Assembly: GCA_963514095.1 (NCBI GenBank)
Contig: OY741266.1
Location: 10,075,797-10,139,796 of the forward strand
Reading direction: 5' to 3'
From: Eutrigla gurnardus
Taxonomy: Eukaryota > Chordata > Actinopteri > Perciformes > Triglidae
DNA: 64,000 nt
This document shows positions 13,131 through 25,907 of the stretch, piece after piece; position 1 is the first letter of the stretch, and each line of letters opens with the position of its first letter. The position numbers and the translations under genes were made by a program. The notes under the pieces were generated by a model, which made no database searches, was not told the DNA's origin, and saw nothing but the letters and a program-made list of their open reading frames with translations.

Positions 13131-14641
13131 TAACTGTATTGAAAATAATCACTCTTCGTAGGGTTTTTTTTTCTTTTCTTTTTAGTTTAAAAAGCAGCCG
13201 CTTCGCTGGGAAAAAACCCCTCCAGAGACGAATCGCACGACACACGGTGTCCCTGCAGCGCTGCGGGGGCTTTATAGTGCGCATGTGGTGCTCCGCGGTG
13301 AGTTCAGCCACCTCATCGACTTTTATGGCACTTTATTAAATTCCTATGGGATGCCTGCAATATTTCTAGAATATTTCCACCTGGACGAACCGTTGCGCGG
13401 TGGCATCTGCATCTATTCGGTTTGATTTTATTACAGGCTGGACGTCCATAATGTGGCCGCTTCATCTCGTGATGATATGACAAGTAATAACAGTCAGATT
13501 CAACAGACAGAAGGACAGATAGATAGATAGACCTCAAACAGCTATTCAACATTTTCGCCTCAGTTTGTCTTTGTTACTCAGTGGTGAGTTAACAGGCACT
13601 TTATGATGCATATATTATTGTTCACAATATGTATTATCATGTGGTATCAATTTAATATTCCAGTATATAAGTATTAGTGTATAAGTATTTTTTTTACTTG
13701 ATATTATAAATCATTGTTTTGTTTTGTTTTAAAATAATAATAAAAAAGCTTTACCACTGAGTATCGAGGAGGGAGACTTCCTTAAAAAATATATATATAT
13801 TTTAAACTTTCATATCCTTTGCTGTCTTAGAAAATGCAGAAGCAAATTCCCCCAAAAATAGAGGCAACATTTTGAAATTTGCAGCTCAGATTTGGCTGGT
13901 GTGTTGTCAGCCCGTCAGCGTAAGAGGGGGACACAAAGCTTTCCGCACAGTGAACTAATTCAGGTGTCTTAAGTGGAAGAGGCCCTCGTTTTAACTTGGG
14001 TATTCTTTTGGACTGTGAATTAAACGCTGTGTGTCTGAGGCAGCTCCAAACATCAGGCTGAAATGTGGGCCAAATTATTTGTGTTTAATTCATTTTACAA
14101 GGTGTGACGGCTGGATTTGAGGCCCCGGCTCTGCCAGCTTCATTTTGCCTGAGTACGGTCATAGCTGCGCAGTTTGGGGGTGAGAAACTCCCTCTCTGAA
14201 ATTGATAACCAACAACACCGCATTATATGTACAGTTGAAGGAGCATTCAAATATTCCTAATATTTCCAGGGACCTTACTGAATGACCTCAATTAATTAAA
14301 AATGTCCAAAGTAATTACAAAAAGTTGCAAATAATGTAATTTATTCAGCTGAGATAAATGTCGGATTCCTGTCTCTCTCCCCCCCTTTAACCCAGCCAAG
14401 TCATATACACTGTATGTGCATATGGAGACAAAAGATACCTGAACTTGGATGAAGTGGTCTAAACCAGTTTCATTGTGACTCCTATTGTATGGAAGCGATA
14501 CACTCTGTTTCTAATCAGGCTTGGCTTTATCCTTGCCCGCTCCCTGCTCCTCAGCCTAATCAAACTCATATATGCAGGCAGAGTGCCTGCAATTATACAT
14601 AAGCCCCTGCCTTGTGCATGTGAGTGAGTGAGAGTGTTTGG

Positions 14642-14643
<2 letters not shown>

Positions 14644-14700
<57 letters not shown>
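14644..14700. repeat. (GT)n ending in (GC)n
   Basis: The GT run passes into GCGCGCG at 14694-14700. Alternating purine-pyrimidine DNA of this type favours Z-DNA. Confidence 0.97.
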
Positions 14701-16840
14701 CTAGGGTGCGGTTTCAGGGGTTGAAGTCACCCCCGCGTTCGAATGCCAAGTTTTTCAGGGGGATATGAAGCTGTGCAGCTTTACGAGACCTCAGCCTATG
14801 TAGGATACTTAGACACTCGCACCACAGACACACATGCATATAATGTACGATGCACACGCACACACACACACACACACACATGTACACACAAAACCACAAA
14901 TGTCTTGTGGTCAAAGATACGCTGGCAGAAAGCGACCAGAAAGAGAATTAGATTGAGAAAAATACGAAATAAAAAGTGCATGAAAGTGAAGCATATTGAG
15001 GTGTAGTCCGTTCCTTTCCCGTAGTCTCTCCTCCTTCCAAACCACACCCCACCGCGGCACAGGCCCAAACCCCAAAGCCTTTGTGTGCTCCCTCGCTTTT
15101 CTTTCTCTTTCTGTCCACCAACCCCCCTTTCTTTTTCTATTTCTCAGCGGTTCTTTTTAGTGACCTTTTTTCCTCTTTTTTTTCCAATCTTATAATCTTT
15201 CGCTGTTCCCTCTCTCTTTGAGCCGTCTCAATCACACACTGTCCCTTTTCGTTGCAGCCTGACTTTACTGGCCGTCTTTGTCTCTGGCTGCAGTCTGGGC
15301 CGAGCCATCCATCTCGGTATTCAACGCAGGCAACTTGGCTGTAACCAACAAACTATAGCAACCGCAGGAGTTACAAAACACTGACGCCCGAGTTTTCCTT
15401 CCAAACACTCTCACTCTCCCTCTCTCTGCCCGTGATCAAACAGTCCTCCGACCATCACCTATGAAAGCCCCTCGAGCGTGCAGAGCCCTTGTGGTTTCGG
15501 AGACTATGTTTGCCATTAAAAAGCAAAAGAGAAAAACATATGGTGCGTCTAAAGTTAGCATGTTGTGGTGTCCCATTGACACACGGCACTGCCCATACAT
15601 GCTCGCTGTTTACCATCGCCTGTGGCTAGGCCATTAAATATTGAAAGTGATGTAGCATACTGATACCGCTATTAGCATGCTAAATGTGTGAGACAGGTGG
15701 TTGAGGCGGCCTTTCAAAAAGGCAGGAAATATGTGAAAGGAAAAATGTGTGCAACTGTACCGTTTACTACGGCGTACAGTGTAAATATTGTTTGAGTAAG
15801 CTGTTTATGTGTGCTCGGGGAGGGAGCACGCCAGTCAAATGCATACAGGCATATGCAGTCAGAAAGACTTGCCGTTATGGCTAACAAGCATATCATACAC
15901 AGCGAGGATCCCAGAGACTCTTTGGATCTGTTTGCCATCCGAGTGTGTGTGTGTGTGTGCATGTAGCAATGTGTTACGCCTGCTGCTTTTTATGTGTTGA
16001 CTGTATGCAATAGCTGCATATACATTTTACGCCGACCGGTTCGGATTACGCCGTCTCTGCTGTGTTTGTATTCAACAGGAAGGAAACGTACAGATTTATT
16101 TTTTCTAGTCTGATGTCATCATTTTCTTAATTTAAGCGGTAAATTCAACATGTCAGATAAAATCTTGTGGAATCAAATAGTCGCCTGTAAACTCGACCTT
16201 AAAGAGGGTGTGCTGTTTATATATACATATTTATATATATATATATATGAAAATGACATGTCCCACACAAATGTATTTTGCTCTCTGCTGCTGGCATGTC
16301 TCTGCAACAAAGCCAAACTACTGCAAAGCATGAATTAAATTGCGTGGAAAAAAAGAAACAAAAAAAAAACAGCCTGCCTGTCAGAAAGGTTGAGATTTTG
16401 AGGAAATGTAGTGTTTTCACAGGGCACACTGTCGCCACACGTCAGCACAGTCGACCCATGAGTTCAGGACGTTCATGATGACATGCGGGAGATTTTACAG
16501 GAAGTGGATAAATATGAGCATGCAAACGGGCAGAATATCAACACTCAAAAAATGTGTGTGTGTGTGTGTGTGAGTATGTATTTCCTCGACACATTAACCC
16601 CAGAGCCTCCAATTCAAGATCTGAAGAATGAACATGACATTGTGGTAAACATTGCTGCGGCGACGTCTGACTGCAATAATGATGCTGCAACAATGTTCTG
16701 ATGAGTCTTTTGTACTGTGAACGCGCCGTCCTCCTCCCAGCTGTGGTCGATCGTTATAACGGGGGAAAAAAGACATGGACTGGTCCAGGAAATAAATCTT
16801 GGGACATCAACATGAAAAGGACAGATGCAGAGAGCTTGCA

Positions 16841-16843
<3 letters not shown>

Positions 16844-16900
<57 letters not shown>
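16844..16900. repeat. (GT)n microsatellite
   Basis: About 28 GT units with one TT break at about 16881. Confidence 0.97.
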
Positions 16901-17413
16901 ATTTACCCTATATGTATCAGACACAAGGAAACATTCAGGCATCCCTGGGCCTCTAGCAGGATCGTCGTTCACCAGGTAGGTGTCAGTAGCCTAAAAACAA
17001 AAACAGAAGGTTATTGACGTAAACGTTCATCATTTTAGTAGTACAGTGACTTTGCTGTCCGAACCGTTTTTGGCACCAAGACACCTGAATTTCAATCATT
17101 TGCAAATTTGGTGGCTGCTTGTACCTGCTGCTTTTCCAGTAAGAAGAAATAAATTGCAACATAATATAGGGTCACCCATAAAGGAATCATTTGAAAATGT
17201 CCCATTCTATAGCGCCAAACAAATGTTATGCATGAATACATTTTCACCTGGGTAATGTAATCATTGAACCTGGTCAAAAGTGATTCATGATGCATTTAAA
17301 TAGGAATAAACAGAGGATTGTGTCTGAAAACAATTGATCATATTCTAAATGTCTGGGAAACAGTGTATATTACAACATTTAAATAATTGGACTTATACTA
17401 TATTATACTAACA

Positions 17414-17640
17414 CTTGAAGGGACAGTTTTGGAGAGATCGTCTTATCTCAAATATAATGGGACTAGATAGCAGTCGGACTTGTGGTTGAGAAGAAATAGT
17501 CCCTATACATGAAACTGCTCACAACAAGGTCTGTAGATGACCTTTGGGATGGTGCTTTGAGCACCACACAGTGCCATTATATTGGTGAGAAGGCCAAAAC
17601 AACCTAGAATGATAAATTAGAGTGTCAGGTAAGAGGGGAA
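17414..17640 (+). repeat. Second copy of the GGGACAGTT dispersed repeat
   Basis: GAAGGGACAGTTTTGGAGAG is followed by TCTCAAATATAATGGGACTAG, in the same order as at 6060-6155. The copy is diverged. Confidence 0.45.
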
Positions 17641-18760
17641 TAAATATATACATTTATATTTCTTTAAGCTATACTGGCCTGAAGAAATAATGCAGTTTAA
17701 AAAGTTCTGAGAACTTATTAAATCCATGTGACCAATGATGTCCTGACACCACCAGGACCAAACGTGGAGACAATCCTAAAATCCACCTGTGGTATATGAC
17801 ACAGCCTTATAACCCCTGCTGGTGTCATTTCTCCAGAGAGAGCACAGCGCCTGCTAACAACTCGTGCACTATACATCCCCAGCCAGACTGTCTGTAAGTA
17901 CCAGCGTGCGTGCACGCATGTGTGTGTGCATAAGTGTGCATTCAGGGAGCTTCATTTGTATTCTAAGTCAAGCAGGCAGGCAGGCAGGGTTCTGGCAGGG
18001 CCCGGAGCTGTGAAATGGGCTCTCTTCTTTGCAGTTCTGCCGTTGATTGGATCAACCTATCCCACTCTTCTTAGCTGAAGGGAGCCCAAATCCCACAGCC
18101 GCTGTGCCGTTCTGTGAAATCCTATTTCATTTCACAACTTTAACGGATGAAAAAAAAAAAAAAAACGTGCACACGCATTTGTGCCAGCCAGAGACCCCAT
18201 GCCACATTTATTTAACTGAACAGGAGCAGAGGGAAAACAGTGTATCTGGTGTGTGGAAACATTTAAATGCACACACACCCTCCTGAAAATATAATCACCT
18301 GCACGTATACATGCATTTTTTGTTTTCCACGCCCATGTGCTGCCGGCCTTGCACACAAACGCAGAGCGACGCACACACTCCAATGCACACGTGCATGCCA
18401 CTTATGCAGACACAAACCCCATAATAAGAGCCAGACATTGGCAGACCACACAGCCCTGAGTTGTGGTGAAAACAAAGGCTATTCATATCCTTCGCAATGA
18501 GAGGTCTGTACAGCGAACTCGCTTTCTCCCTCTCTCCCCCGTCTCTCCCCTCCGCTTTTTATTACAGATAATCTGCACTCGCAAACCCTCCATTTTTCTG
18601 CAATTGTGCGATTTCTAATCATCTTTATTAGTCCATAAACATGTTTTTTTTTTTTAGTCTCTTTTTATAGCCGAGGCCTCCAGCTCCTTAAGGGGGCAAC
18701 ACAGTGCCCATTGTTGAGTCTCGAGAAGAGGATGAAGCCAGGAACGGAGTGTGTGTGAGA

Positions 18761-18773
<13 letters not shown>

Positions 18774-18830
<57 letters not shown>
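18774..18830. repeat. (GA)n microsatellite
   Basis: About 28 GA units directly after a short GT run. The homopurine strand could form triplex DNA. Confidence 0.97.
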
Positions 18831-18832
<2 letters not shown>

Positions 18833-18975
18833 CCTGCTGATAAGACTGCAAAGCATTATGGGTATGGGGTAGCAGAGTTCCTCCGATGCACACGTACACA
18901 TGTATGCTGACACACACAAGATATAAAATGCAACCCCTGCCAGACCACGTGTCTGATAATGAGACGATGCATCGG

Positions 18976-19214
18976 ATTGGCCAGTGCTCTGAATAATGGC
19001 CTGGCACCTGTGTGTGTTGGGGGGGGGGCAACTAAGCAGACCACAATGCATCAGGTGTGCTGGAGGCTCTGTGATTGGCTGTGCCTGGCCAGAAACAAGG
19101 TCAGGTGCACTAGGAAGACCTCCTCTGACTGGCTGAGCCAGACCCCCTACCCCCCCACCCCCTGCACCCCCCCCAAAAAAAGCTGTGGGTGGGAAAGAAC
19201 CGTTTTCATTGGCT
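18976..19214. promoter_or_regulatory. Cluster of four same-strand CCAAT/NFI-like half-sites
   Basis: ATTGGCC (18976-18982), ATTGGCT (19074-19080), ACTGGCT (19128-19134) and ATTGGCT (19208-19214) all point the same way within 240 bp. They could bind NF-Y or NFI. Confidence 0.3.
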
Positions 19215-19340
19215 GCCACCGTCTCATTCTGCTGGGTGAATGGGGTGTCTGGCAGGATGGCTCTGGGAGAACTGGTTCAACATACTGACTATTTGAGAAT
19301 ATCCTTGTACACACAGATATTACTCATCCTTTAACTTGAC

Positions 19341-19374
19341 TCACACACGTACACACACACACACCCACACACAC

Positions 19375-19439
<65 letters not shown>
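19341..19439. repeat. (CA)n microsatellite with CCCA interruptions
   Basis: The CA run is compound in its first half and pure from about 19384. Confidence 0.95.
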
Positions 19440-19444
<5 letters not shown>

Positions 19445-22400
19445 CAACTGGAGTCTCCAACAATAGATAATTTGCTCTCATTTCATATTAACTAAGCAAC
19501 AAAGAGGAATTTAAATGTCCTCTTTATGTCGTCAGCCAATGAAACAGGTGTTGATGAACCTCAATCCCATTGTGCAACAGTGAATAACATGAAGCTAATG
19601 AATGGGCTAAGCTCTGTACCTGCCACTGGGGAGGCCAGAACATACTGACTCCCTTTGTAGTAACCCCCCCCCCCAAAAAAAAATCCAGGCCCTCAAACCC
19701 TCTCTCCTGCAGCAGTGTATGAATTATATATTGTACTATATATATAGAGCATATGCCCGGCCCATATGGCCAGCCCTGAGCGCAAAAATCTCAAAGCCCT
19801 CCTTAATTAACATTTTAGAGGGAAGATTCGGAGGCGGGAGATTGAGTCAGTGACCTATTTGGAGTCCATCATCACCCAATGCAAATGTGTTAATTGAGAC
19901 AGATTTTCCCACTCCACAAATATGTGGAGTAGGGGATGCGATTTTTTTTTGTCTGAGCCATCTGATCTAAGGTAGGGGTAGAGGATCTGTTTTAAACTGC
20001 CTTTCCTGCTGCCTCCGCTGACAAAAGAAGACACTTCTCTTTCACTTCCTCCCTCGCCATCTCACACAGCCCTTCCTTGGCTCTCTCTCTCCCTCTTTCT
20101 GGGTATATGTGTTGACGACCATATGGCCAAATTCTTTGGAGGTGAGATCTCCGAAAACCTGCGCGCACACTCGCGTGCTTGCTCGCGCACACACACACAC
20201 CTCCACAGAGCCTTTCTGTATGAAAGGCCCTGATGGTGGAATTTGTTCTCAGATGGCTCCGTTTTAAAGCACATGAATGGCAACATATCAATGATCCTCC
20301 TCTCTGTCTTTCTGCAGCTCACATTTGCAGCTACACACACACACATAATGCACACAACGCACACACACACGGAGAGGCTCACACACTAAACCTACCCGGC
20401 TCACACACCTGGTGCAGCCTTTTCTTAGCTTTATTATTCTGGCTGCCGCACAATCGTCAAATGCAAGCACTATCGGCACTGTCAGTCCATCTTTTACAAA
20501 CTCATAATTATTATCACCGCCATTGTGTCTTATCATCATGATTTGGTGGCTGAAAAATAACACTGCCAAGTTTTAAGACACAGGATGAGAATGGGAGGGG
20601 GGGGAGGAGAGGGAGAAGAGAGTCCAGGCCAACCTGCGTGAGATGGCAACCACTTCAAAGACGGCGGGCCTCAACGGCGATCTGTTCCACGGTGTGTGAG
20701 GGGTATATGAAAGGCAGAAATGGCCGCCGTGTGAGTCCCTGCCAAAGCTACCTCGGGGAGAAATGTTGGAAAAATATGATTTTTTTTATTATTTTATTTT
20801 TCCACATAGCCATCTCAGGGGGGAGGGGGGGGGGGGGGGGAGGAGTTAGAAGCAAGATGGGAAACTGAGGGGCTGCATTAAAAAAAGAAGGATGGGTGGA
20901 TGCCTGAGCAGAGTGGGGGCTAATTATTTCACTCCACTTGTGGGTCCTGAAGGTTTCTTTGTTGGGTCAGAAGTACAGCCAAGATGCAGCGCTGAAGATT
21001 GCATTAATTGTGCAGTTGTGTTTTACACAATAGTAAACAGTGGGATTCTGGATGAGGCATGAGGCACACAGTGTGTCTGTTCGGGAGGTCTGACTGCAGG
21101 AGGCAGGAGCATATGATTCTTTCAGGAGGCAAGAAGAGCATTCGACTTATGCCGGAAGTTCAGTCTTTGTGTGCGTGTGTGGGGATTCGACTCGAATGTG
21201 CTTCTATGCAAATCAGCTGGGTGAGGTTAAAGCTTTTAAATGCCTGAGTAATAGATATCAACTATGAAAGCCTAAACAATAGCTGTTCAAACTAGGAGTA
21301 AACAAAAAAAACATTCACCAAAACGGTTACGGTAAAACAAGTTTGAACAGAGCGCACATAGTGACACACCCCAAAAATTGACTTGGCCTGGCACCTCGCC
21401 TGTCAGCTACTGATCTTGCTCGACAAGCTGGCCTCCAGATAAACACCATGCCAGTTGTAACACTGAACTCGCCGGGCTGCAACATTTCGCTGCCACACTG
21501 CGCCCACCACTCGCCACCCCGGCACAATACAGGTAACCCAACGCCACTGGTAAGCCTTTTCCTACACGGGATCCTTTTTCATACTTCTTTTTAATGGGCG
21601 AACCACACCGAGTTAAGGGCCTCGGCGCACCCGCTATGTGCATTTAACAATGAGGTTTGGGCTGGTACAATCGGCCCTTTGTGTCACACAAGGACTGATC
21701 CGTGGGGAGATTTTCTTGTGGTTATGGTTCTAATACAGCGGAGTTTACCGCAAAGACCAGGAAGCATAGAGTTACATTACAAAACACACACACACACACA
21801 CACACACACTCGGCATGACTCAATAAGGCAACGTGTTGAACTCCTTTCAAATGTCTCACCCACTTCCAACTCAACTGAAATGATACTCTGAAAAAAATGC
21901 ATTTAATAACATGGTACGGTTCACGCCCACCTCCCAGCTTGGCACCTATAATAGGCTTGGCTTTGATTTGACTGACAGGTTCTGTGGTTGGCAGGTTTTT
22001 CTCTGCAACAACCGCAATGCAACCAACTGTGGAATTACAGGCCCACAATCAAAACAAAGTGAGGATTAGAATATTGCTGCCACTTATGAGCCATTGTCTG
22101 ATGTTTAGAGCACCTTAACAAGGACAACCGGTCAGCCGACATCCTGTGGATCACACACGTGGTCTGAGGTGTGACATTTTAAGGCGCTCGAGGCCTGTGC
22201 TGCCGTGCATGACCGGCTGTTACAACCTTTTTTGGCAGGCGACCCCATAATAAAGTTGTTATTCTTACAATTGACATTTAAGACATGTGGAAATATGCAT
22301 TCACATTCATCTGGGGGACAGAAATCAGGCTGCTCCTGTAAAGTTGGCCGATGAGGCCGACTGAATGAAAACGTATCGTTGATGGCAGTTAACATCCCCT

Positions 22401-23428
22401 CCAGTCTGGATTTAAGATCCGGTGTTCAGGATATGTCAAAAAAAAAAAAAAAAATCTCTAGCACATAGAACAAGTTTTCGTCATCCAACACACAACCAAT
22501 AAAGTGAACAAACGGCAGAAAATATCCTCACGCCAGGACTTTTCATTCAAAGCTGTATCTCTGCTGACGACTTATGTGTGTTGTGCTTATTATTATTTTA
22601 CTAGAGAGACAAATGCATTGCTGTTTCAAAGTTAATCCAGATAGTATTTCAGTCTACATAAACAATTCTATGCCCTTTTATTTCTGAAACAGGAAGTTTT
22701 GACCTCAAACCTGCTATAATAGTATTAATACCTGCTTAGTCAAGTGTTTTTAAAGAGCCACATTATTGGGAAATAGTAGGAATATTGTACTGCTAAAAAA
22801 AAGTATTTAAAAAATGACATGCGCATACTGTATTGTTCCCTTCTAAAGTGTTTCTACATTTCTACAGAAGACATCCCTTCATTGCCTCAGAGTATTTTAT
22901 TTAACATTACTATTTGTTGAACCAGAAGCTCCGCAGATCAAACCTGTGAGCTATGTTATATTGCACAGCACTTAAACAGCAACCTCTTGGGTTGATAATG
23001 GTCAATTATGACGTAGGTCACAATTTTAGGCAATTGTAAATATAATTTGAGGTAATTATAATTCAAAAGCTATGAACTGCAACACGACAGGGACTTTTTG
23101 GTGTTGAGGAATCCCTAAAATGACCATCATCTGATGGAAGGAAGAAAAACTGCATTAAAAACCGTTTCTGAACAGATAGTGGGATGCAATATGTATACAA
23201 TATGTGTCTTATAAATGCTGCAGGGTTAAAATAAATAATAATGATAATTAAATCCGACCAGAGAGGCTCCCTTCTGATGTTCCGATCAACATGAAATGCT
23301 TTTGTTCATTTCCACTTGTTCCCGGGCACAAAGATGCTCTGTGTGCCTCCTCACCTCCCCACCCCCTGTAGTCGCTGTAAAGTGTCATCGACTACGCAAA
23401 TGATGTGCCCATTGATAAAATTTAAGGG

Positions 23429-23453
23429 AAAAAAAAAAAAAAAAAAAAAAAAA
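23429..23453. repeat. Poly(A) run, 25 bases
   Basis: This is a pure A homopolymer. No retroposed gene was recognised before it. Confidence 0.95.
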
Positions 23454-23561
23454 CAGCAGCCGCCTCACACAGCAAAGACACCGTCCGGGTGTCAGGTGGA
23501 GAACGGTGCAGCAACGCTGAGACGCACGGATTTATCCTAAAGGATGCTTTCAGAATACCAC

Positions 23562-23623
<62 letters not shown>
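23562..23623. repeat. (AAT)n microsatellite, about 20 units
   Basis: This is a pure trinucleotide run. Frames of poly-Tyr across it are artefacts. Confidence 0.97.
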
Positions 23624-23626
<3 letters not shown>

Positions 23627-24102
23627 TGACCACAGAACACACACTGTGCTGGGCTTTCAGATCTCCACAGTCTGCGGTTGCATGTGTGTTTTATTCTGTT
23701 TGATGTGAGCTGCCTCCACTTTGTCGGTCTTATTTACCACTCAAACGCCTCTGCAAACAGTCCAACCTGCGCAGCGTCAAGCGAGGCTGCACCACTTTGC
23801 ATTAACGGGGCGAATAAAAAAGCTCTTATAATAGCAGACATCCAGGCTAATTGTGACAACGTTAGTGTGTCTTTGAGGGACGTTTCACAAAAAGGATGAG
23901 CTAGAAAAGTTAGGTCCACCCTTAAAAAAGCGAGACTTTCAAAAATATACAGCTGCATTGAGATACGTCGGTGCGGTTGTGCGCTTTATATAGAACAATT
24001 AGCATATTTAATTTTGTGTTTGTCAAAATGCGGTTAATCATTGTTAAGTTAGATGCTTCATAATTGGCAAAAATTGCAGGCAAGAGTGGTGACAATACAC
24101 AT

Positions 24103-24118
24103 GACACACACACACACA

Positions 24119-24159
<41 letters not shown>

Positions 24160-24165
24160 ACTCAC

Positions 24166-24200
<35 letters not shown>

Positions 24201-24212
24201 AACACACACACA
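24103..24212. repeat. Compound (CA)n-(CT)n-(CA)n tract
   Basis: A CA run is followed by about 16 CT units and then CA with AA breaks. Confidence 0.95.
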
Positions 24213-24679
24213 GGTGGCCTCGCGCTCCGCCGCCAGATTTCACTCCGCGCGTCCAACAAAGTGCTGATCTTCTACAAAGGAATTAAAAGCCTTAAACTAA
24301 CTGCAGGGATTCGGTTAAACACAAGCAATGTTTGGTTTCTGCTCAGTCCTATAGACTTTACCCTATAGAGCCAGACAGAGGGGCAACTATTGAGTTACAC
24401 AGCACGTACCATTATAGCGTGGGGAGATCTGCCAACCCTCTCAATGCCCCATTTTCCTTTAAAAGTTCAGCTTCCAAAAAAGTGAGAGAGGGAGTGCGGG
24501 CTGAGGGAGGACGACTTGGTCTCTTCGCTGTTGCCGGAAGCAAAAAAAAAGGGAAAAAAGGACCTTTAAACAAGTCGGCCTTAGGCCCAGATAGAAAAAA
24601 ACACGCTCTTTGAAAAGTGGGTCCACTGTGCGAGAGATAGGAGGAAAAGAGGACAGAAGCTCCGCGCCGTCCGTCTAGC

Positions 24680-25750
24680 GCAGTTTGGCCTCAGATGCGC
24701 CCATGTCCAGCAGCGGGAAGCGGGGAGACGTCTGCGGCAAAGTCCCGAGGTGCGTCCTTCAGCCGCCAAACTTGTCCAGCAGATCGGGAGACGCTCAAAA
24801 ACACTCCCCCGAAAATAATATGAATAACACGATTTTTTTTTTTTTTTTTTTTAGAAAAATGAATGGACGGGAGAAGTGATACAGAGTAAGTTTTGTTTAT
24901 ATTGTTTTTCTCTGTGTGCAGCCTTTGCGGTCGGGCAGCTTGTCTCTAAAACGCGTCCAAAAAGCGGCTGTCTCCCGCGCCGCGCGTCCGATCTGTTTTA
25001 CCCTCGTATCTCTCTCTCTCTCTCTCTCTCTCGCTCTCTCTCTCTCCCCCCTCTCTCTCTCACTCTCTCTCTCTCTTGTTGCAAACACGCACACACACAA
25101 ACACACGCGCGGTGTTACACATACACACAAAAAAACGGGGGGACACCCCTGGTCCCTCGCCGCCGCCTCCTCCTCCTCCTCAGAGCTGACGAGATGAAAG
25201 AGCAGCTCGCGTCGCGCTTCCTCAGATCGCTCCGCCGCCTCGCCGACAGACAGACAGCAGAATGCCTCCACAGGCGACACGTCGTCGGTCCGGGCTTCGA
25301 CTCTGGATGCCTCGGCGCGTAAAATGGAAGCTCTCCGTGCGCTCGGCGGCGACGGCAGATAGCTGACACTTCCCTCCCTCAACACCCCCCCCCCCCCCCT
25401 AAAAAAATACCAGACACTAAATAGCTCACCTCAGCAGCGTGCGTCCTGTTTACACACACAAATAATAGACGGGGAATTAGGGCAGTTGTTTACAGCGAAG
25501 GCGGGGGGCAGCGTCGAGCTGCTGAATTATTAGGTACATTATTAATAAAGCGAGCGGTGTGCAGTCTGTCGCGGAGAGAGCGCTGCGGCCAGGGGAGCAG
25601 CTGGGGCTTTGGGAGAATTAGGAGGACCAGGGGCTAAATCACGGACGGCGGGGATTAGGGCTGCACTGGCTCCGACCTACCGGCCTGCGTGTACGAGAGG
25701 CTCCAAGATTGGCCCCGCAGTGGGCACGAGCCGAGCCGCTCCGAGTGATT
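24680..25750. promoter_or_regulatory. CpG-rich block about 12 kb upstream of nfix
   Basis: This block is strongly enriched in CpG (for example 24700-24770, 24930-24990, 25140-25350, 25500-25600, 25670-25760), interrupted by CT and CA microsatellites (about 25010-25110) and poly(C) at about 25386-25400. It looks like a CpG island, possibly an alternative upstream promoter of nfix or a polycomb-type regulatory island. Open frames of up to 162 aa across it are low-complexity and differ by frame, so no gene is called. Confidence 0.45.
25010..25078. repeat. (CT)n tract
   Basis: A CT run with G and CCC breaks lies inside the CpG-rich block. Confidence 0.95.
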
Positions 25751-25864
25751 TAATGTTGCGACCTGGAGCCAAGACCGAGCAACAAAACAGGTTCACTGGG
25801 TTCATTTAAGGAAAGACTCTGTTTCCATGCAGATCACATTCACCAAAATATTACAATCACTCAC

Positions 25865-25907
<43 letters not shown>

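Larger units (their letters stand above)
13131..18960. other. Intergenic, upstream of nfix
   Basis: No gene is supported. The stretch contains AT-rich DNA, a long (GT)n at 14644-14700 with (CA)n at about 14856-14882, (GT)n at 16844-16900, one dispersed repeat and a (GA)n at 18774-18830. Confidence 0.6.
19215..24680. other. Intergenic with a possible conserved element at 19690-19930
   Basis: No gene is supported. The part at about 19690-19930 is non-repetitive with a TATATA run, an octamer-like ATGCAAAT (about 19880) and TTAATTAAC, and looks like a conserved non-coding element. The rest holds (CA)n, poly(G) at about 20816-20840, poly(A) at 23429-23453, (AAT)n at 23562-23623 and a CT/CA tract at 24103-24212. 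Confidence 0.4.

Noticed and set aside
14090..14143. Minus-strand MKLAEPGPQ start, resembling the MKLAD start of an NFIA isoform
   Set aside because: Only four residues agree. The frame ends in TGA after 17 codons without a splice donor, and the rest does not match.
24897..25385. 162-codon minus and 148-codon plus frames in the CpG-rich block
   Set aside because: GC-rich DNA and CT tracts give long frames on both strands. Residues are low-complexity Arg/Glu/Ser, and none matches a family.
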